64,000 nt of DNA. Origin: Hordeum vulgare subsp. vulgare (lineage: Eukaryota; Streptophyta; Magnoliopsida; Poales; Poaceae). The notes under the pieces are model-generated. The model searched no databases, was not told where the DNA came from, and worked only from the letters and a program-made list of their open reading frames with translations. This document shows positions 38,436 to 49,796 of this stretch, piece by piece; the stretch's first letter is position 1; each line of letters begins with the position of its first letter. Location of the stretch: contig NC_058524.1 in assembly GCF_904849725.1 (NCBI RefSeq), positions 554,035,763-554,099,762 of the forward strand, given 5' to 3'. The translations under genes and the position numbers were made by a program.

Positions 38436-39778
38436 CACTACTGGGAAAGGGCTTATAGGTGAACACACTTTTGTGGCGGGCGAAACTTATCACCCGCCAT
38501 GGCTAATTTGGAGTAGTACTAGTGGCGGGTGCCATGATGTGACTTCCAGAACTATAGGGACATCAGTGGTGGGCGGAATGCATCACACATCACAAATATG
38601 CACCGCTGAGAGAGGCTGCATGAGTAATGCTTCTAGTGGTGAGAGCCTAGGACTCCCCGCGATTGTTGTTGTAGGTAGCAGTGGTGGGCACGCCAAAGGC
38701 CCCGTACAGTTGAATGCGTGCAACCAACTTAAAAAATCATGCAGATATAACCTCTAGCAGGCATTATGACCTTCCTGCCACAAGTAAGTTATTCAGTTGG
38801 ACTCGTCAAATTTGACTATCAGATTGTCAGCTGCCACCCCAAATTAGGAGTGGTGAGTCATCTGGTGCGCTCGTCGTGTCCGATTAACTACATCTTCATG
38901 CACGCAATCCGCACCCTCTTCTTCACTTTCTCCCTTTCTCTCTCTCACTCTCACTCTCCTCCATCTCGCTCTTTTCGATATCCCCTCCTCCCGCCCATTG
39001 CAGCCATCGCCATCCTCTCCTTTCTTACGCCACGGTCATCGTTGCTTTGACCCACCGACCACCCCGTCATCGTTGCCCTCAACCTGCAGGTCACCCCGTT
39101 ACCCTCATCCTCAAGCCACTGGTCTCCCCACCGTCACCGTCCTTTGCTCTAACACGTAATCTCCGCCTTTCTTTCTGGCCCTCCTCCGCGCCACCCACGG
39201 CCACGTGGCCGCCACACACACGGATAACTGTGGGTTAGGGTTAGCCAAACTATAGTTTTTAGTTTATATCAATTTTTTTCAATTATAGTTTTGAAAAACT
39301 GTAGATTGGTAGTTCCTAAATGTAATTTGTGGTTGTAGTTTATAAAGTTTTTAAATGAGGTTTCTAGTTATAGTTTCGACATACTATAGATTAATAGTTT
39401 CTAATTGTAGTTTTAGTTTATAAATTTTTAACTTTAGTTTATAGTGTTTTAGTAAATGTGTTAAGTTCTCAATAGGGATACATACTAAGAGCTAAAATTT
39501 GAAAAAAATGTTGATTTATTTCCATTTCCCCGAATTTCTAGCACTTAATCTTTCCCTTTTTATGGAGAGGTAAAGCCCATTTTTGTGATTCATATTGTGT
39601 TGTACTAGATTTTTTCAGTTCTTGACACAGATTCATACTAAGAGGTAAAGTTTTGGCCAAACATTGATTTATTTCCATTTCACCAAATTTCTAGCACTTG
39701 TTGTGTCCTTTCTACACTAGAGGTCATGCCAATTTTTTGTATATTTTCAAATCTATTTATCTGCATGTTCTAACCGCA

Positions 39779-40230
39779 ATGGCACACAACACTAGGTATC
39801 GTGGTTTCCGGAGGCCGTGGGGGATGTGGGGCACCCAAATCAAAAACCCTAACACTGACAAGAAGCCATGGCTCAACACATTCGACATTGTGGAGGAAGC
39901 GGCGCGCGCTTATGATGCCAAGGCACTCGAGTACCAGAAGCAAGATCTCAACTCAGCCTTCCTCAGTATGCTTGGCGCGTGAGTCAGATAACGCCTCCTC
40001 ACACGAGGATATTCTCCAAGGCCGAGGAGCGGGAGCAACTGAAGGCCGAGGCGTTCATCAGCTCCCATGAATGGCAAAACACTGGTCCCTTGGTGGAACT
40101 GTATCTTCGGGAGGATCTGAATCTCTACGCCATTAATGAGCCGATATCGATGACGAGAAGTCCAATCTTCTCTCAAAGAATGAAAGGACTTATTGATAAC
40201 GAGAAGGTCAATCTCATAGCGATCCTATGA
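39779..40230 (+). pseudogene. AP2/ERF-domain transcription factor fragment, frameshifted
   Basis: ATG at 39779 opens a 67-codon frame whose residues 6-45 read as an AP2/ERF DNA-binding domain: YRGFRRPWGMWGTQIKNP, then WLNTFDIVEEAARAYDAKAL. AP2/ERF proteins bind GCC-box or DRE promoter elements through this domain. Relative to the family consensus (RGVRRRPWGKWAAEIRDP) one Arg is lost and several DNA-contact positions differ. The frame stops at 39982. A second open frame (39979-40230, +1) continues with an acidic, charged tail (KAEEREQLKAEAF), so a frameshift near 39980 probably split one gene. It lies inside a CACTA remnant, so transposon capture is the likeliest origin. Expression is doubtful but cannot be excluded. 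Confidence 0.65.
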
Positions 40231-40668
40231 TCAAGTGTACACTACATGCCCCCCTCAAAAAAATGTACACTACTTGGGAGGCCATCTGTAAACCATTTTA
40301 CTAAGACCAACATCGTGAAATACACCATGGTATCTTTTGTATTCATTTCTCTCTTTTTTGTTCACAAAAATATATGGCGAGATGTCAAACATTGCATGCT
40401 CTGTTTTTCATTTAGTAGCGGGGATCATATAAATTACCTATGAAGATGATTTCCGGAGAGGATATCCCTGCTGCTGGCACGGAGTATGCCTTGGAACTGT
40501 AGGTCCTGTCACCAGCGTTCAATACAAGACGAACATAGAGGGCTGCATATTGTTCAATAGGTCGGTCGGCTGGAATTCCTGAAGGGGAAGAAATGACTAA
40601 GGGTTGACACAGCAGTGACCATCACGATAAGGATTACCTGGAACAACTTCCACATGATGGTTGTTAGA

Positions 40669-40690
40669 GACCTTATTTATAAATAAGGTC
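40669..40690. repeat. Perfect 22 bp palindrome
   Basis: GACCTTATTTA is followed directly by its reverse complement. It stands about 440 bases after the AP2/ERF fragment. Function unknown. Confidence 0.85.
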
Positions 40691-41200
40691 CATGTAGAAT
40701 ATCTCCAAGACGATGAACTCTTAGTTAAGATGCCCATGATACTTTGATGTTGGTGTGATACTTTGATGTTGGTTTGGTAACTTGAACAAATATGAAGTGT
40801 TAGTAGATTTTTTGGGAGTACTAATTACCTAATGAACTTTCATGTCTAGGCTTAATATGTGTATTTTATATGCTCCTAGTATTGAATTTCTCAAAGTGGT
40901 TTCATGCAAAACGCAACCATGGCATCACAATCCTTGTTGTGGCTGCATTTTTCAGTTCACATGCCTAAGCTTAGAGTGGTGGACAGTCTACTAAGCACGC
41001 CACTGCAACGAGAACTACTAGTGGTGGGCACAGGCACATACCCGCCACTCCGTAGATTCTACCAGTGGCGAGCAAACACTCTCGATCACCGCTTCAGAGG
41101 CTCTAGGAGTGGCAAGTGGACGCCCGCCACTAACGTGGTTATAGAAGTGGCGGGCACCCGTAGGAGCCTCGCCCGCCATTGCTAGCCTTTTTAGCCCACC

Positions 41201-42803
41201 GCTGGCATGCGTACTGACACCATGACACAACTTATATGCATCCCCAATCAACAAGTGCAACTAAACACAAACCTTGATTAGGATCTCCGCCAAGGTATCA
41301 GGACGATTAGCATGTTGGGGCAAAATGTTACGCCATCAATGAGACAAGATGAACCAAGACATCACCAAGAGCACCGAGCTCGCTGCCACACATCGACACC
41401 CATGGGAGGGTCTTAAGCATGCCAGCAACATGGGTGAGACACCTTCATGATGGGGGAACAGATGGCCGCTCTGCGGAGCCAAAGGCTCCGCCGCCAAACC
41501 CCGAAGAACACCACCAAACAATCATCGTCCACCCCAAGCCGGCAGCACCACCACCACTGTCAAACCAACACCGGTCCCCGAATGATCCCTACTCCAAAAA
41601 TGATTCGCACAAGAGGGTGCCACCATTATATGATCCAGATGAGCACATAACTGAGCAGGGACGGCAAGGTATAGGATCACATCACCACAACGCCGCACTC
41701 CAGATGGTAGCAACGCCCACGACCGCCGCCACTGCGAGCTCTGACCATAGCCGGAGATCGACTTTCTCCCGACACTGCCTTCTATGCCTCTGACGAGAGC
41801 AGCCGGTCCGCCATGATCACTACTCCCTAACGCAGGCCATGCTCCACCAACCTCTACCTAATGAGCACAACCTAGCTCGCAGCAGTGAGCTGCCATCTCA
41901 CTGCGGAGCAGCAGCCACCTCGGTGCCCCAAGAGGCTAGACCAGGCGCTACGCGTGGAGCCACAACCACCTGGTCGGCTAGCAACAAGGCCAGCAATGTC
42001 CGTGCACAAACAACCCTAGGTCCGCTTGAACTTTCCAACCTCAGTCGAAGGTCATGATCAGCCATTACGCCCTATGTCAACCTCCATATCCACGGGAAGA
42101 CCTACCACGGATCTAGGATGCAGCGTGCCCGAGCTCCCGCAACAATGTCGCCGCTATTGCAGCCCCCGGTCCATCGACGTTATCACAACCACATCATGTT
42201 CTGCCGGTGGGCCCACAAGCACCGCCGTGCACCACCACTTCAGTGCTTAGCACCGCACATAGGGGGAGCGTCGTGCCGTCGACCACCACCCGAGCCCCAT
42301 GCTCAAGGGATGGCACCGTTTTGAGAGATGTTGCCCGTCGTCGCCAGATCCGACAGGGCTTTACCCGGGGGATGCCTTAGGCTGGGGCGGGGAGGAGAAG
42401 ACGAAGGGGGAGGGGGTTGCGCCGGTAGGAGCTGGCGCCGCACATGTCACCCTATGGGAGAACGATGCAAGGAGGCGTCAACCAAACATCCTTCTACCTT
42501 ATCTTGGACATCTACTATTTATTTTATTTTTGAAAAAACAAGATGATACACGGGTTGTGGCATCAATTGATGAACATGACCATATATTAGTCATAAGACA
42601 AAATCTAGCAGCCGAGGAACTTTGAACCAAAAAACCCTGATGCCATGTGCCTTCCGAGAGTAGCTCTACCGGGCAGCGGCTAACCCTATTATAAAACACA
42701 AAAATAAACAAAAAGTATAAAACTTATAGAGGAGCGGATTTGGGGCACGCAAGTGCAGGCAGGCACATGGTTTTATTTTTGTCTTTCAGTTTTCAAACCA
42801 TTA
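41201..42803. other. Unclassified repeat-like GC-balanced sequence, no gene
   Basis: Several overlapping frames of 60-124 codons exist on the plus strand (41419-41793, 42026-42324, 42299-42625) but they are His/Pro/Thr-rich, overlap in different phases and show no motif. The style (GCACCGCCGTGC-type words, CCGAAGAACACC) resembles 3' regions of grass LINEs, but there is no reverse transcriptase or clean poly(A) tail. Confidence 0.35.
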
Positions 42804-42825
42804 TACTCCCTCTATACCGAAATAT

Positions 42826-43186
42826 CGTCATCTTCGGCATGCGTGCATTGTTTCTTCTCGAAAGCTTAGTTTGGACTGTTTGCATTGTTTCTTCTCGAAA
42901 GCTTAGTTTGGACTTCCCAGAAATGTGAATTAAAAAAATAAAACTTAGTTTGGACTGTTTGCTCAAAAGATACTCCCTCTGTACCGAAATATATGTCGCT
43001 GGAGCGGCTCCAGCGACATATATTTCGGTACAGAGGGAGTATCTTTTGAGCAAACAGTCCAAACTAAGTTTTATTTTTTTAATTCACATTTCTGGGAAGT
43101 CCAAACTAAGCTTTCGAGAAGAAACAATGCAAACAGTCCAAACTAAGCTTTCGAGAAGAAACAATGCACGCATGCCGAAGATGACG
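42826..43186. repeat. Perfect 361 bp palindrome (two 180 bp arms, one-base centre)
   Basis: The arms 42826-43005 and 43007-43186 are exact reverse complements around the G at 43006. As a result, the same 79-residue chance peptide can be read from either strand. Each arm contains two copies of a 33-base unit starting GCATTGTTTCTTCTCG, 37 bases apart. The centre is a 67 bp Stowaway-type foldback. A transcript across it would form a 180 bp perfect hairpin. The left arm is preceded by a second Stowaway-like terminus (42804-42825) with no counterpart on the right. It lies 462 bases upstream of the polygalacturonase start codon. Confidence 0.95.
42971..43041. mobile_element. Stowaway-type MITE at the centre of the palindrome
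   Basis: CTCCCTCTGTACCGAAATA (42973 onward) and its exact complement ending at 43039 are flanked by TA on both sides (42971-42972, 43040-43041). CTCCCTC termini and a TA duplication are the Stowaway (Tc1/mariner) signature. At 67 bp it is a minimal foldback copy. Confidence 0.8.
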
Positions 43187-43570
43187 AGTCTAATCATAGG
43201 TCGGTCATGGGATTTCCATCCCAAACTCAAGATTTGACATCACTGACACGACGCATGTGCCTGTCAATATAACTTGATGGGAGATCTTGGTTTTTTACCA
43301 GTGTGCAGGTACTCGTCGTTGACGGACAGCTGTTAATGATGTCGGAGATAATCTAGCCACGAAACGTGGGCTCATGGCAAGAGTAGCAGCCTAACTAACA
43401 GCACCAATTCTTTAGTTCTTTCTTCAGTCATTGCCTAACAGACAACACTACTGAATCATACACTTTCAAGAATGCGTTATGGGAGTGAGATCGCCAAGCA
43501 TAACCGAACGCCCAGGTGCCTTTGCGCCTGCAGCAGTTGCGTGCATCTGATGCGATCGAGCTCGTACGAT

Positions 43571-43577
43571 TATAAAA
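43571..43577 (+). promoter_or_regulatory. Putative TATA box of the polygalacturonase gene
   Basis: TATAAAA lies 71 bases upstream of the chosen ATG at 43648, in an otherwise GC-balanced stretch. The spacing fits a short 5' leader. Confidence 0.55.
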
Positions 43578-43647
43578 TGGCGAGACATACATGCCCTGCT
43601 TGTGATGCTCATCGCTGATGAGTTTGTTTCTCCGTAGGAGATCAGAC

Positions 43648-45129
43648 ATGGCGTTTCCCCTGGTTGCTCTGTTTTTCATGATCTCGGCTAGGTGGTGCCT
43701 GGAGGTCGCCCATGCCGGACGCCAGGTATTCGACGTTATGGACTTCGGCGCTATTGCCGACGGAGAGACGGATGACTCGAAGGTAATCGATTGTCGCGGT
43801 TTAACCATTCGTGCCACGAGGAATTTGCAAGTTTAGGGGCTTCCTTCTCTGCAGGCTTTTATAAGGGCGTGGATGAAGGCGTGCGCGTCGCCGGGGAGGG
43901 CCGCCGTCGTGATCCCCAAGGGCGAGTACCGGCTCCAGCCGGTGGTCTTCCGGGGGCCGTGCAAGGGCTACATGGAAGTGCGCCTCGCCGGCGTCCTCCG
44001 CGCACCCGACGACCTGGCCGCGTTCCGGGGCAGCCACGAGTGGATCAACTTCGCCAGCATCGACGGGCTGCTCGTCACGGGCGGCGGCACGTTCGACGGC
44101 CGCGGCGAGTCGTCGTGGCACCTCAACGAGTGCCCAACGAATCCGAACTGCAAGCCCCTCCCCGTCGTAAGCCGCGCTAGTTTCTCACTGTCTCAACTGA
44201 GCTGCTCGGCCAACATCGTGATATGATATGATAGAACTTCTCCTTAACCATTTCTTGGGACTCTGCTCCGGCACCGGCAGTCGATAAAGCTCGGGCGCGT
44301 CAGGAACGTGACCATCACGGCGGTGACGTCGCTGAATAGCAAGTTCTTCCACGTGATCATCATCGGCAGCCAGGACGTGTCCATCCATCGCGTCACCATC
44401 CGGGCTCCGCGGGACAGCCCCAACACCGACGGCGTCCACATCCAGGGCTCCTCCAACGTGCGCATCACCGACACGGCCATCGCCACAGGGGACGACTGCG
44501 TCTCCGTCGGCCCGGGGAGCGCCGACATCACCGTGTCCGGGGTGTCTTGCGGACCCGGCCACGGTATCAGCGTGGGCAGCCTCGGGAGGCACCCAGGCGA
44601 GGAGGACGTGCGCGGGCTGCGTGTGTCCAACTGCACCCTCGCCGGCACCGCCAACGGCGTACGCATCAAGACGTGGCGCGGCGGGCTCCGTCCGGGCTCG
44701 GTCGTGTCCGGTCTCGTCTTCGAAGACATCGTCATGAGGAAGGTCCGCAACCCAATCATCATCGACCAGGAGTACTGTCCCTACAGCTCCAGCTCCTGCC
44801 GCCATGAATCGGTCAGAACCACATCTTCTAATTTCTTATCAAATCCAAGAAACCGATCTTACGGTTTAAGCCTCACAGAATTAATCATGCAAGCGCAGCG
44901 GCCGTCCGTGGTGAAGATAAGCGATGTCAAGTTCAAGAACATCAGAGGCGTGTCGGCGACGCAGGTCGCGGTGAAGCTGTCGTGCAGCGGCGCGAGCCCG
45001 TGCCATGGACTAGAACTCAGGGACATCGACCTGAGGTACGTCAAGCGCGGCGTCGCCACAGAGTCACAGTGCGAAAACGTCGACGGTGGTGTCGCCGGCG
45101 GCATGCTCGTACCTCCCTCGTGTATATGA
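43648..45129 (+). CDS. Polygalacturonase, glycoside hydrolase family 28 (four exons)
   Basis: The product hydrolyses alpha-1,4-galacturonan (pectin) in the cell wall. Exons are 43648-43782, 43855-44166, 44281-44811 and 44899-45129, all joined in phase 0 with GT-AG introns of 72, 114 and 87 bp, giving 402 residues, normal for plant GH28. Residues 1-23 are a signal peptide ending AHA. The four family motifs are intact: NTD at 197-199, GDDC at 219-222 (catalytic Asp 199, 220 and 221), GHG at 242-244 and RIK at 277-279. The wording around them resembles grass pollen exopolygalacturonases. The ATG at 43648 is preferred over an in-frame ATG at 43618 because it starts the signal peptide. Intron 3 is in frame and stop-free, so retaining it would add 29 residues. 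This is the only intact host gene seen. Confidence 0.9.
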
Positions 45130-45241
45130 GTGCTGTAGATCGGATCGATGTGGTCACTAATCGGATAGTAGGACTAAAAAGCATGACACGCCAAAGATTT
45201 TGCTCCTTTCCTGAAAGCGATACTCTAAATCCCCAGCTCAC

Positions 45242-45574
45242 ATGACCTCGGGTAAATAGTAAAATCATAAAAAAGTCAAACAAATTTAATTTTTTTGGGT
45301 GAAACTTTGACAAATGTTTTCATAACTTTCAAAATTTCATCACCAGATGACATTGTGTAAAATGTGACAGAAGAAACAAAATCAATGTTCTAAAATGTGT
45401 TTGAAGATACCGTTTTGGAGCATCAATATTTTTTTGCCACATATTCCATGAATGTCATATGATGATGAAATTTTGCAAGTTATGAAAACATTAGTCAAAG
45501 TTTCATACAAAAAAAATCAGAATCTTTCAATATTTTAATTGCTTTGGATTTTATTGCTTGCACGAGCTCGTCAT
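45242..45574. mobile_element. Foldback (MITE-like) element
   Basis: The left arm (45242 to about 45360) and right arm (about 45450-45574) are imperfect inverted repeats. Both contain GAAACTTTGAC(A/T)AATGTTTTCAT and AAAATTTCATCA, read from opposite strands. The loop is about 90 bases. No coding capacity. The superfamily cannot be decided because the termini are degraded. Confidence 0.6.
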
Positions 45575-45682
45575 CAGAACTGATGTGTCCCTCCTTTCTT
45601 TTGTATTGTATTTTTTTTCTGTCGTGCATGGATTTGATTCACTTAGAATGAAGCATTAAAACATATAAATGGAATGAACACC

Positions 45683-46438
45683 TATCAAAAACAGCCCGTG
45701 CGTTGTAATGGAAAGTCAAGAATATCACACTCACGCAACTCAAGAATATAACTCAAGATCCAATAGATCCACATCCTTTATTTCAACACCTCGAACTCTT
45801 ATCCTCATGCCAACACTTGCCGACGGTTGCCTCACTGCTAACACAATCAGAATGTGTTTGAATGTTGTGAAATTTAAGGTGTCTCCCTCTCTCGACGCAA
45901 GATAAGAAATGTTATTTTTTCTGTAAAGTTTTCGGGAGGCGTGCATGTGTGGTTATAAATGGTCCGTCCGTGTCCAATCCTGATTTTGCTAAGGTGTTCA
46001 TTTCTAATCCGAATCGGCACGAGTATGAAAGAATGATCATGCCATATTAATTAAAGTTGCATCCTAAATAGCATTTTTTAAATAATTAATAGGTAAAATA
46101 AAACCATGTTCAGGTTTAAGCCATTTTTCCAATCGAATTTCATATATAACATGTTAAATTTGAAGTTAAACTTAAAAGATATGAGTAATTATAAGAAAAC
46201 ACTTTATATGTACTATGGGTTTGTTAACACAAATATCATGGGGTTTCAAGCAAAACCAAAAATATGACTTCAAATTGTCCTATGGGTTGATTACCAGAAA
46301 CATTGGGTGGGCTGCTGCAAAAGCAAAAAATCTGACTTAAAACTAGACTGTCAATTGATTACAAGAAACATCAAGGGATTTTCTACAAAATAGCATGACA
46401 GAACAAGAATATCGTCTTCCTTTATTGGTAGGTATAGA
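45683..46438 (-). mobile_element. Helitron-like fragment, about 0.75 kb
   Basis: On the minus strand it begins at 46438 with TCTATACCTACCAATAAAGG preceded by A, a Helitron-type 5' end similar to the one at 7042. Near the other end the minus strand reads CCATTACAACGCACGGGC and then a T-rich stretch ending GATAG, as in grass Helitron 3' ends that close with CTAG, here mutated. There is no coding content between. Confidence 0.4.
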
Positions 46439-46461
46439 TAGAGCACATACTCAATGCCAAA

Positions 46462-46482
46462 ACACACACACACACACACACA
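46462..46482. repeat. CA dinucleotide microsatellite
   Basis: About ten CA units. Confidence 0.85.
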
Positions 46483-46942
46483 AAGCATGCGAACAAAGAG
46501 CAAGGTCATACAATACCAAAATTATCCCTAAGGAAAAATAGAACACAACGATCAACAAACTACATCAAGGGTCTTGTCCGCGACAACTATCTCTTGACGC
46601 CACAAAGACAACAATGTGCTTCATTAGCAACACCTTTCGGAAGGAAACGACACTCAAACATCATCGTAACCACGAGGGCCCAAATTCTAAGTTTTCACTC
46701 TCAAGAACAAGTCCGAGTGTGTCCAAGGAATGTCTTCAACAAGATAACAATGAAAACTATCACGATTGTCATGTAGAACCCACTTGGTTCAGGCCTTGGG
46801 TTTTCATCCTAGGGCTCGAGACTATGTACTCAATAAGCACCACCAAATTGGAATCAATCATGTGTTGTCACCACCATTTTTTTGTTATCCCATCAGCTAC
46901 ATGCACTAGGTTGAAATCCCATTGCTAACGATGGCCAACAAT
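46483..46942. other. Spacer left of the large CACTA, no gene
   Basis: A 104-codon and a 60-codon frame overlap in different phases and show no motif. The sequence continues at 60657 beyond the CACTA and resembles other repeat-derived spacer. Target duplication AAT closes it at 46940-46942. Confidence 0.45.
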
Positions 46943-48277
46943 CACTACTAGGAGAAAGCCAACCAGTAGCGCTGATTTTTCCCTTACTAGTACTGCTGGG
47001 GCAGTGCTACAGCTAACCTGTTGGCAGTAGCGCTGGATTTAACGCACTACTGGTATCTACATTAGTAGTAGCGCTCGAATATATAAAGCACTACTCCTAA
47101 GCCAGTGCTACTCCTAATAATCCAGCGCTACTGCTAATATTTTTGCTTTCAATATTTAATTCCTGTTGTATTTTTGCCCCCTCTATGTATTTGTGCATGC
47201 TCTAAAGAATAGTTTCATCATATCGTAATAAACATGCATTATTCTCATCATATCATACACATAAAGTAGTCTCGTCATTTATACCATTATCATCCTTATC
47301 CAATATATACATCGTTATCCAACACAAATATCATCAAATCTCGAAAATAGCAATACACACAAGTCATGGCACAAAAGTCATGTCATATAACTCATCATCA
47401 TCTTACGTACTCATCTAACACTCAGCATCATCTTAATCATATACCAAGTTAAAATCTCATAAAACAGAAAAACATCATAATAGTCATCATATGCATGCAT
47501 CCCAATCGATCATGCCAAGTTAATATAAACTAGAAAAACTTGTCTTTCATAAGACCTAGTCCTCACTCCTAGGTATAATGTCATAAAACAGAATAACGCC
47601 TATGTCTTCGTGATGACGCACAGAGATCCAACGGCCTCCAACTTGTGGCTTGTGTTCCTTTTTTATTTCTCTCCATGCTTTAATTTGGAGCCTTTTTGAT
47701 TTAGGGTTAGTCGAGTATGGAGCATCGAACTCAGCCCGCAACGGGCTTGTAATTTTCATATGAACTTCTGGGTGAATCAACAAAGGCACTACATCATTTG
47801 GTAGTTGCTGTTGAAGAACATAATAATAACCTAGTTAGCAATGTAATCAACACCATTTATGCAATAGTAGAGCGTACTTAATTAGCAAACTCTTACCAAG
47901 ATATTTCGACGAATGTCATCCGCCCTCAACCTATGCACTAGTGGCATGTAAAATGTATAATTTGGGCCAATTCCCAAATTATACGGAAAGTTATCCCTAG
48001 CAACAAGGACACCAACAAGAAAGTAGAGAAGAACATCATTCTCCTCCCAAGTTAGATGTGATCCATACGTGTAGTGTGTCGTGTCAATTATTTTCCATAA
48101 TTCACTCGAAGAAACGAAATAAGCTGTAAATTATAATGTAACAAAATCAGTATATGGATGAACACCAACTATTTCTAAATATAGAATGCAAATTACTTGA
48201 AAAATATGGTTGAGGAACTCACATGGAGGTAAAACAGGAAGCATATCGACAACCACCCAAATGTCGATGTTGCCTCG

Positions 48278-49782
48278 TGATGACCCACAAGTGTAGGGGA
48301 TCAATCGTAGTCATTTCGATAAGTAAGAGTGTCGAACCCAACGAGGAGAAGAAGGCTCTGATAACTGCAAGCACTGAAAGTAGCGGTAACAAGTAATTGT
48401 GTAGCGAGGTGAAACGTAGCAAGCAAAGAGTAACAAGTAACAAGTAGTAGCAACGATGCAGCAAGTGGCCCAATCCCTTTTGTAGCAAGGGACAAGCCTG
48501 AACAAAGTCTTATAGGAGGAAAAATCCTCCCGAGGACACACGGGAATTTATGTCATGCTAGTTTCATCATGTTCATATGATTCGCGTTCGTTACTTTGAT
48601 AGTTTGATATGTGGGTGGACCAGCGCTTGGGTACTGCCCTTACTTGGACAAGCATCCCACTTATGATTAACCTCTCTCGCAAGCATCTGCAACTACAATA
48701 GAAGAATTAAGACAAAGTCTAACCATATCATTAAACTAGTGGATCCAAATCAGCCCCTCACGAAGCAACGCATAGACTCGGGCTTAAGCTTCTGTCACTC
48801 CAGCAACCCATCATCTACTTACTACTTCCCAATGCCTTCCTCTAGGCCCAAATATGGTGAAGTGTTATGTAGTCGAAGTTCACATAACACCACTAGAGGA
48901 AAAACAACATACAACATATCAAAATACCGAACGAATGTCAAATTCACATGACTATTATCAGCATGACTTATCCCATGTCCTCAGGAACAAAAGTAACTAC
49001 TCACAAGACATAATCGTAATCATGACCAGAGCTGTCATGAATAGGATCAAGGATCTGAACATAAACTCTTCCACCAAGTAATCCAACTAGCATCAACTAC
49101 AAAGAGTAATCAACACTACTAGCAACCTTACAAGTACCAATCGGAGTTGCGAGACGAATATTGGTTACAAGAGATGAACTAGGGATTGGAGAGGAGATGG
49201 TGCTGATGAAGATGTCGATGAAGATGCCTCCCCTCCGAGAGAGGAGTGTTGGTGATGACGATGGCGATGATTCCCCCCTCCGGGAGGGAAGTTTCCCCGA
49301 CAGGATCGTCCTGCCGGAGCTCTAGATTGGATCTGCTCAAGTTCCGCCTCGTGGCGGCGGCGAAACCACGAAAAAGGTCCCTATTGATTTTTTCCAGACC
49401 AAAACCCTTCATATAGCAAAAAGGGGGAGCTAGTGAGCCGCCAGGCAGCCCACAAGCTTGCCCTGCGCCACCAGGGGGGTGGTGGCGGAGTGGGGGCTTG
49501 TGGAGGCCTGGTGGCCCCCCTCCGGTAGTTCTTTCGCCTTGTATTTTTTATATAATCCAGAAAAAATCCACGTAACTTTTCAGGGCATTTGGAGATGTGC
49601 AGAATAGTGGACTAGGATTTGCTCCTTTTCCAGTCCAGAATTCCAGTTGCCTGAATTCTCCCTCTTCAAATAAACCTTGCAAAATAAGAGAGAAAAGGCA
49701 TAAATATGGTACCACAAGTAATATAACAACCTAAAAAGCAATAAATATCACCATGAAAGCATGATGCAAAATGGACGTATCA
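48278..49782 (-). repeat. 3' LTR of the Athila-lineage element (1505 bp)
   Basis: It is closely similar to the 5' LTR throughout. The clearest difference is about 21 bases missing after CTCTGATAA (near 48365), where the other LTR has extra sequence ending AGCAAGGTAATAA. The promoter module has its TATA at 49410-49416 and inner hairpin arms at 49467-49473 and 49480-49486. Confidence 0.9.
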
Positions 49783-49796
49783 ACTCCCCCAAGCTT
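49783..49796 (-). promoter_or_regulatory. Polypurine tract of the Athila-lineage element
   Basis: The minus strand reads AAGCTTGGGGGAGT directly before the 3' LTR, the expected primer for plus-strand DNA synthesis. The same sequence precedes the LTR border at 63758. Confidence 0.8.

Larger units (their letters stand above)
38436..41200. mobile_element. CACTA-like remnant carrying an AP2/ERF fragment
   Basis: The left end reads CACTACTGGGAAAGGGC. Subterminal copies of AGTGG(C/T)GGGC follow at about 38472, 38521, 38565 and 38679. On the right, copies of AGTGGCGGGC and its complement GCCCGCCA(C/T)T appear from 41020 to 41185. The right terminus is decayed (AGCCTTTTTAGC near 41187-41198), so no target duplication can be read. 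Between the subterminal regions are a CT-rich leader (38915-39020), a diverged direct repeat with TTGATTTATTTCCATTTC (39510 and 39664) and the AP2/ERF sequence. Confidence 0.6.

Noticed and set aside
42793..43237. Two open frames encoding the same 79-residue stretch on opposite strands
   Set aside because: This is a consequence of the perfect palindrome, not a duplicated gene.
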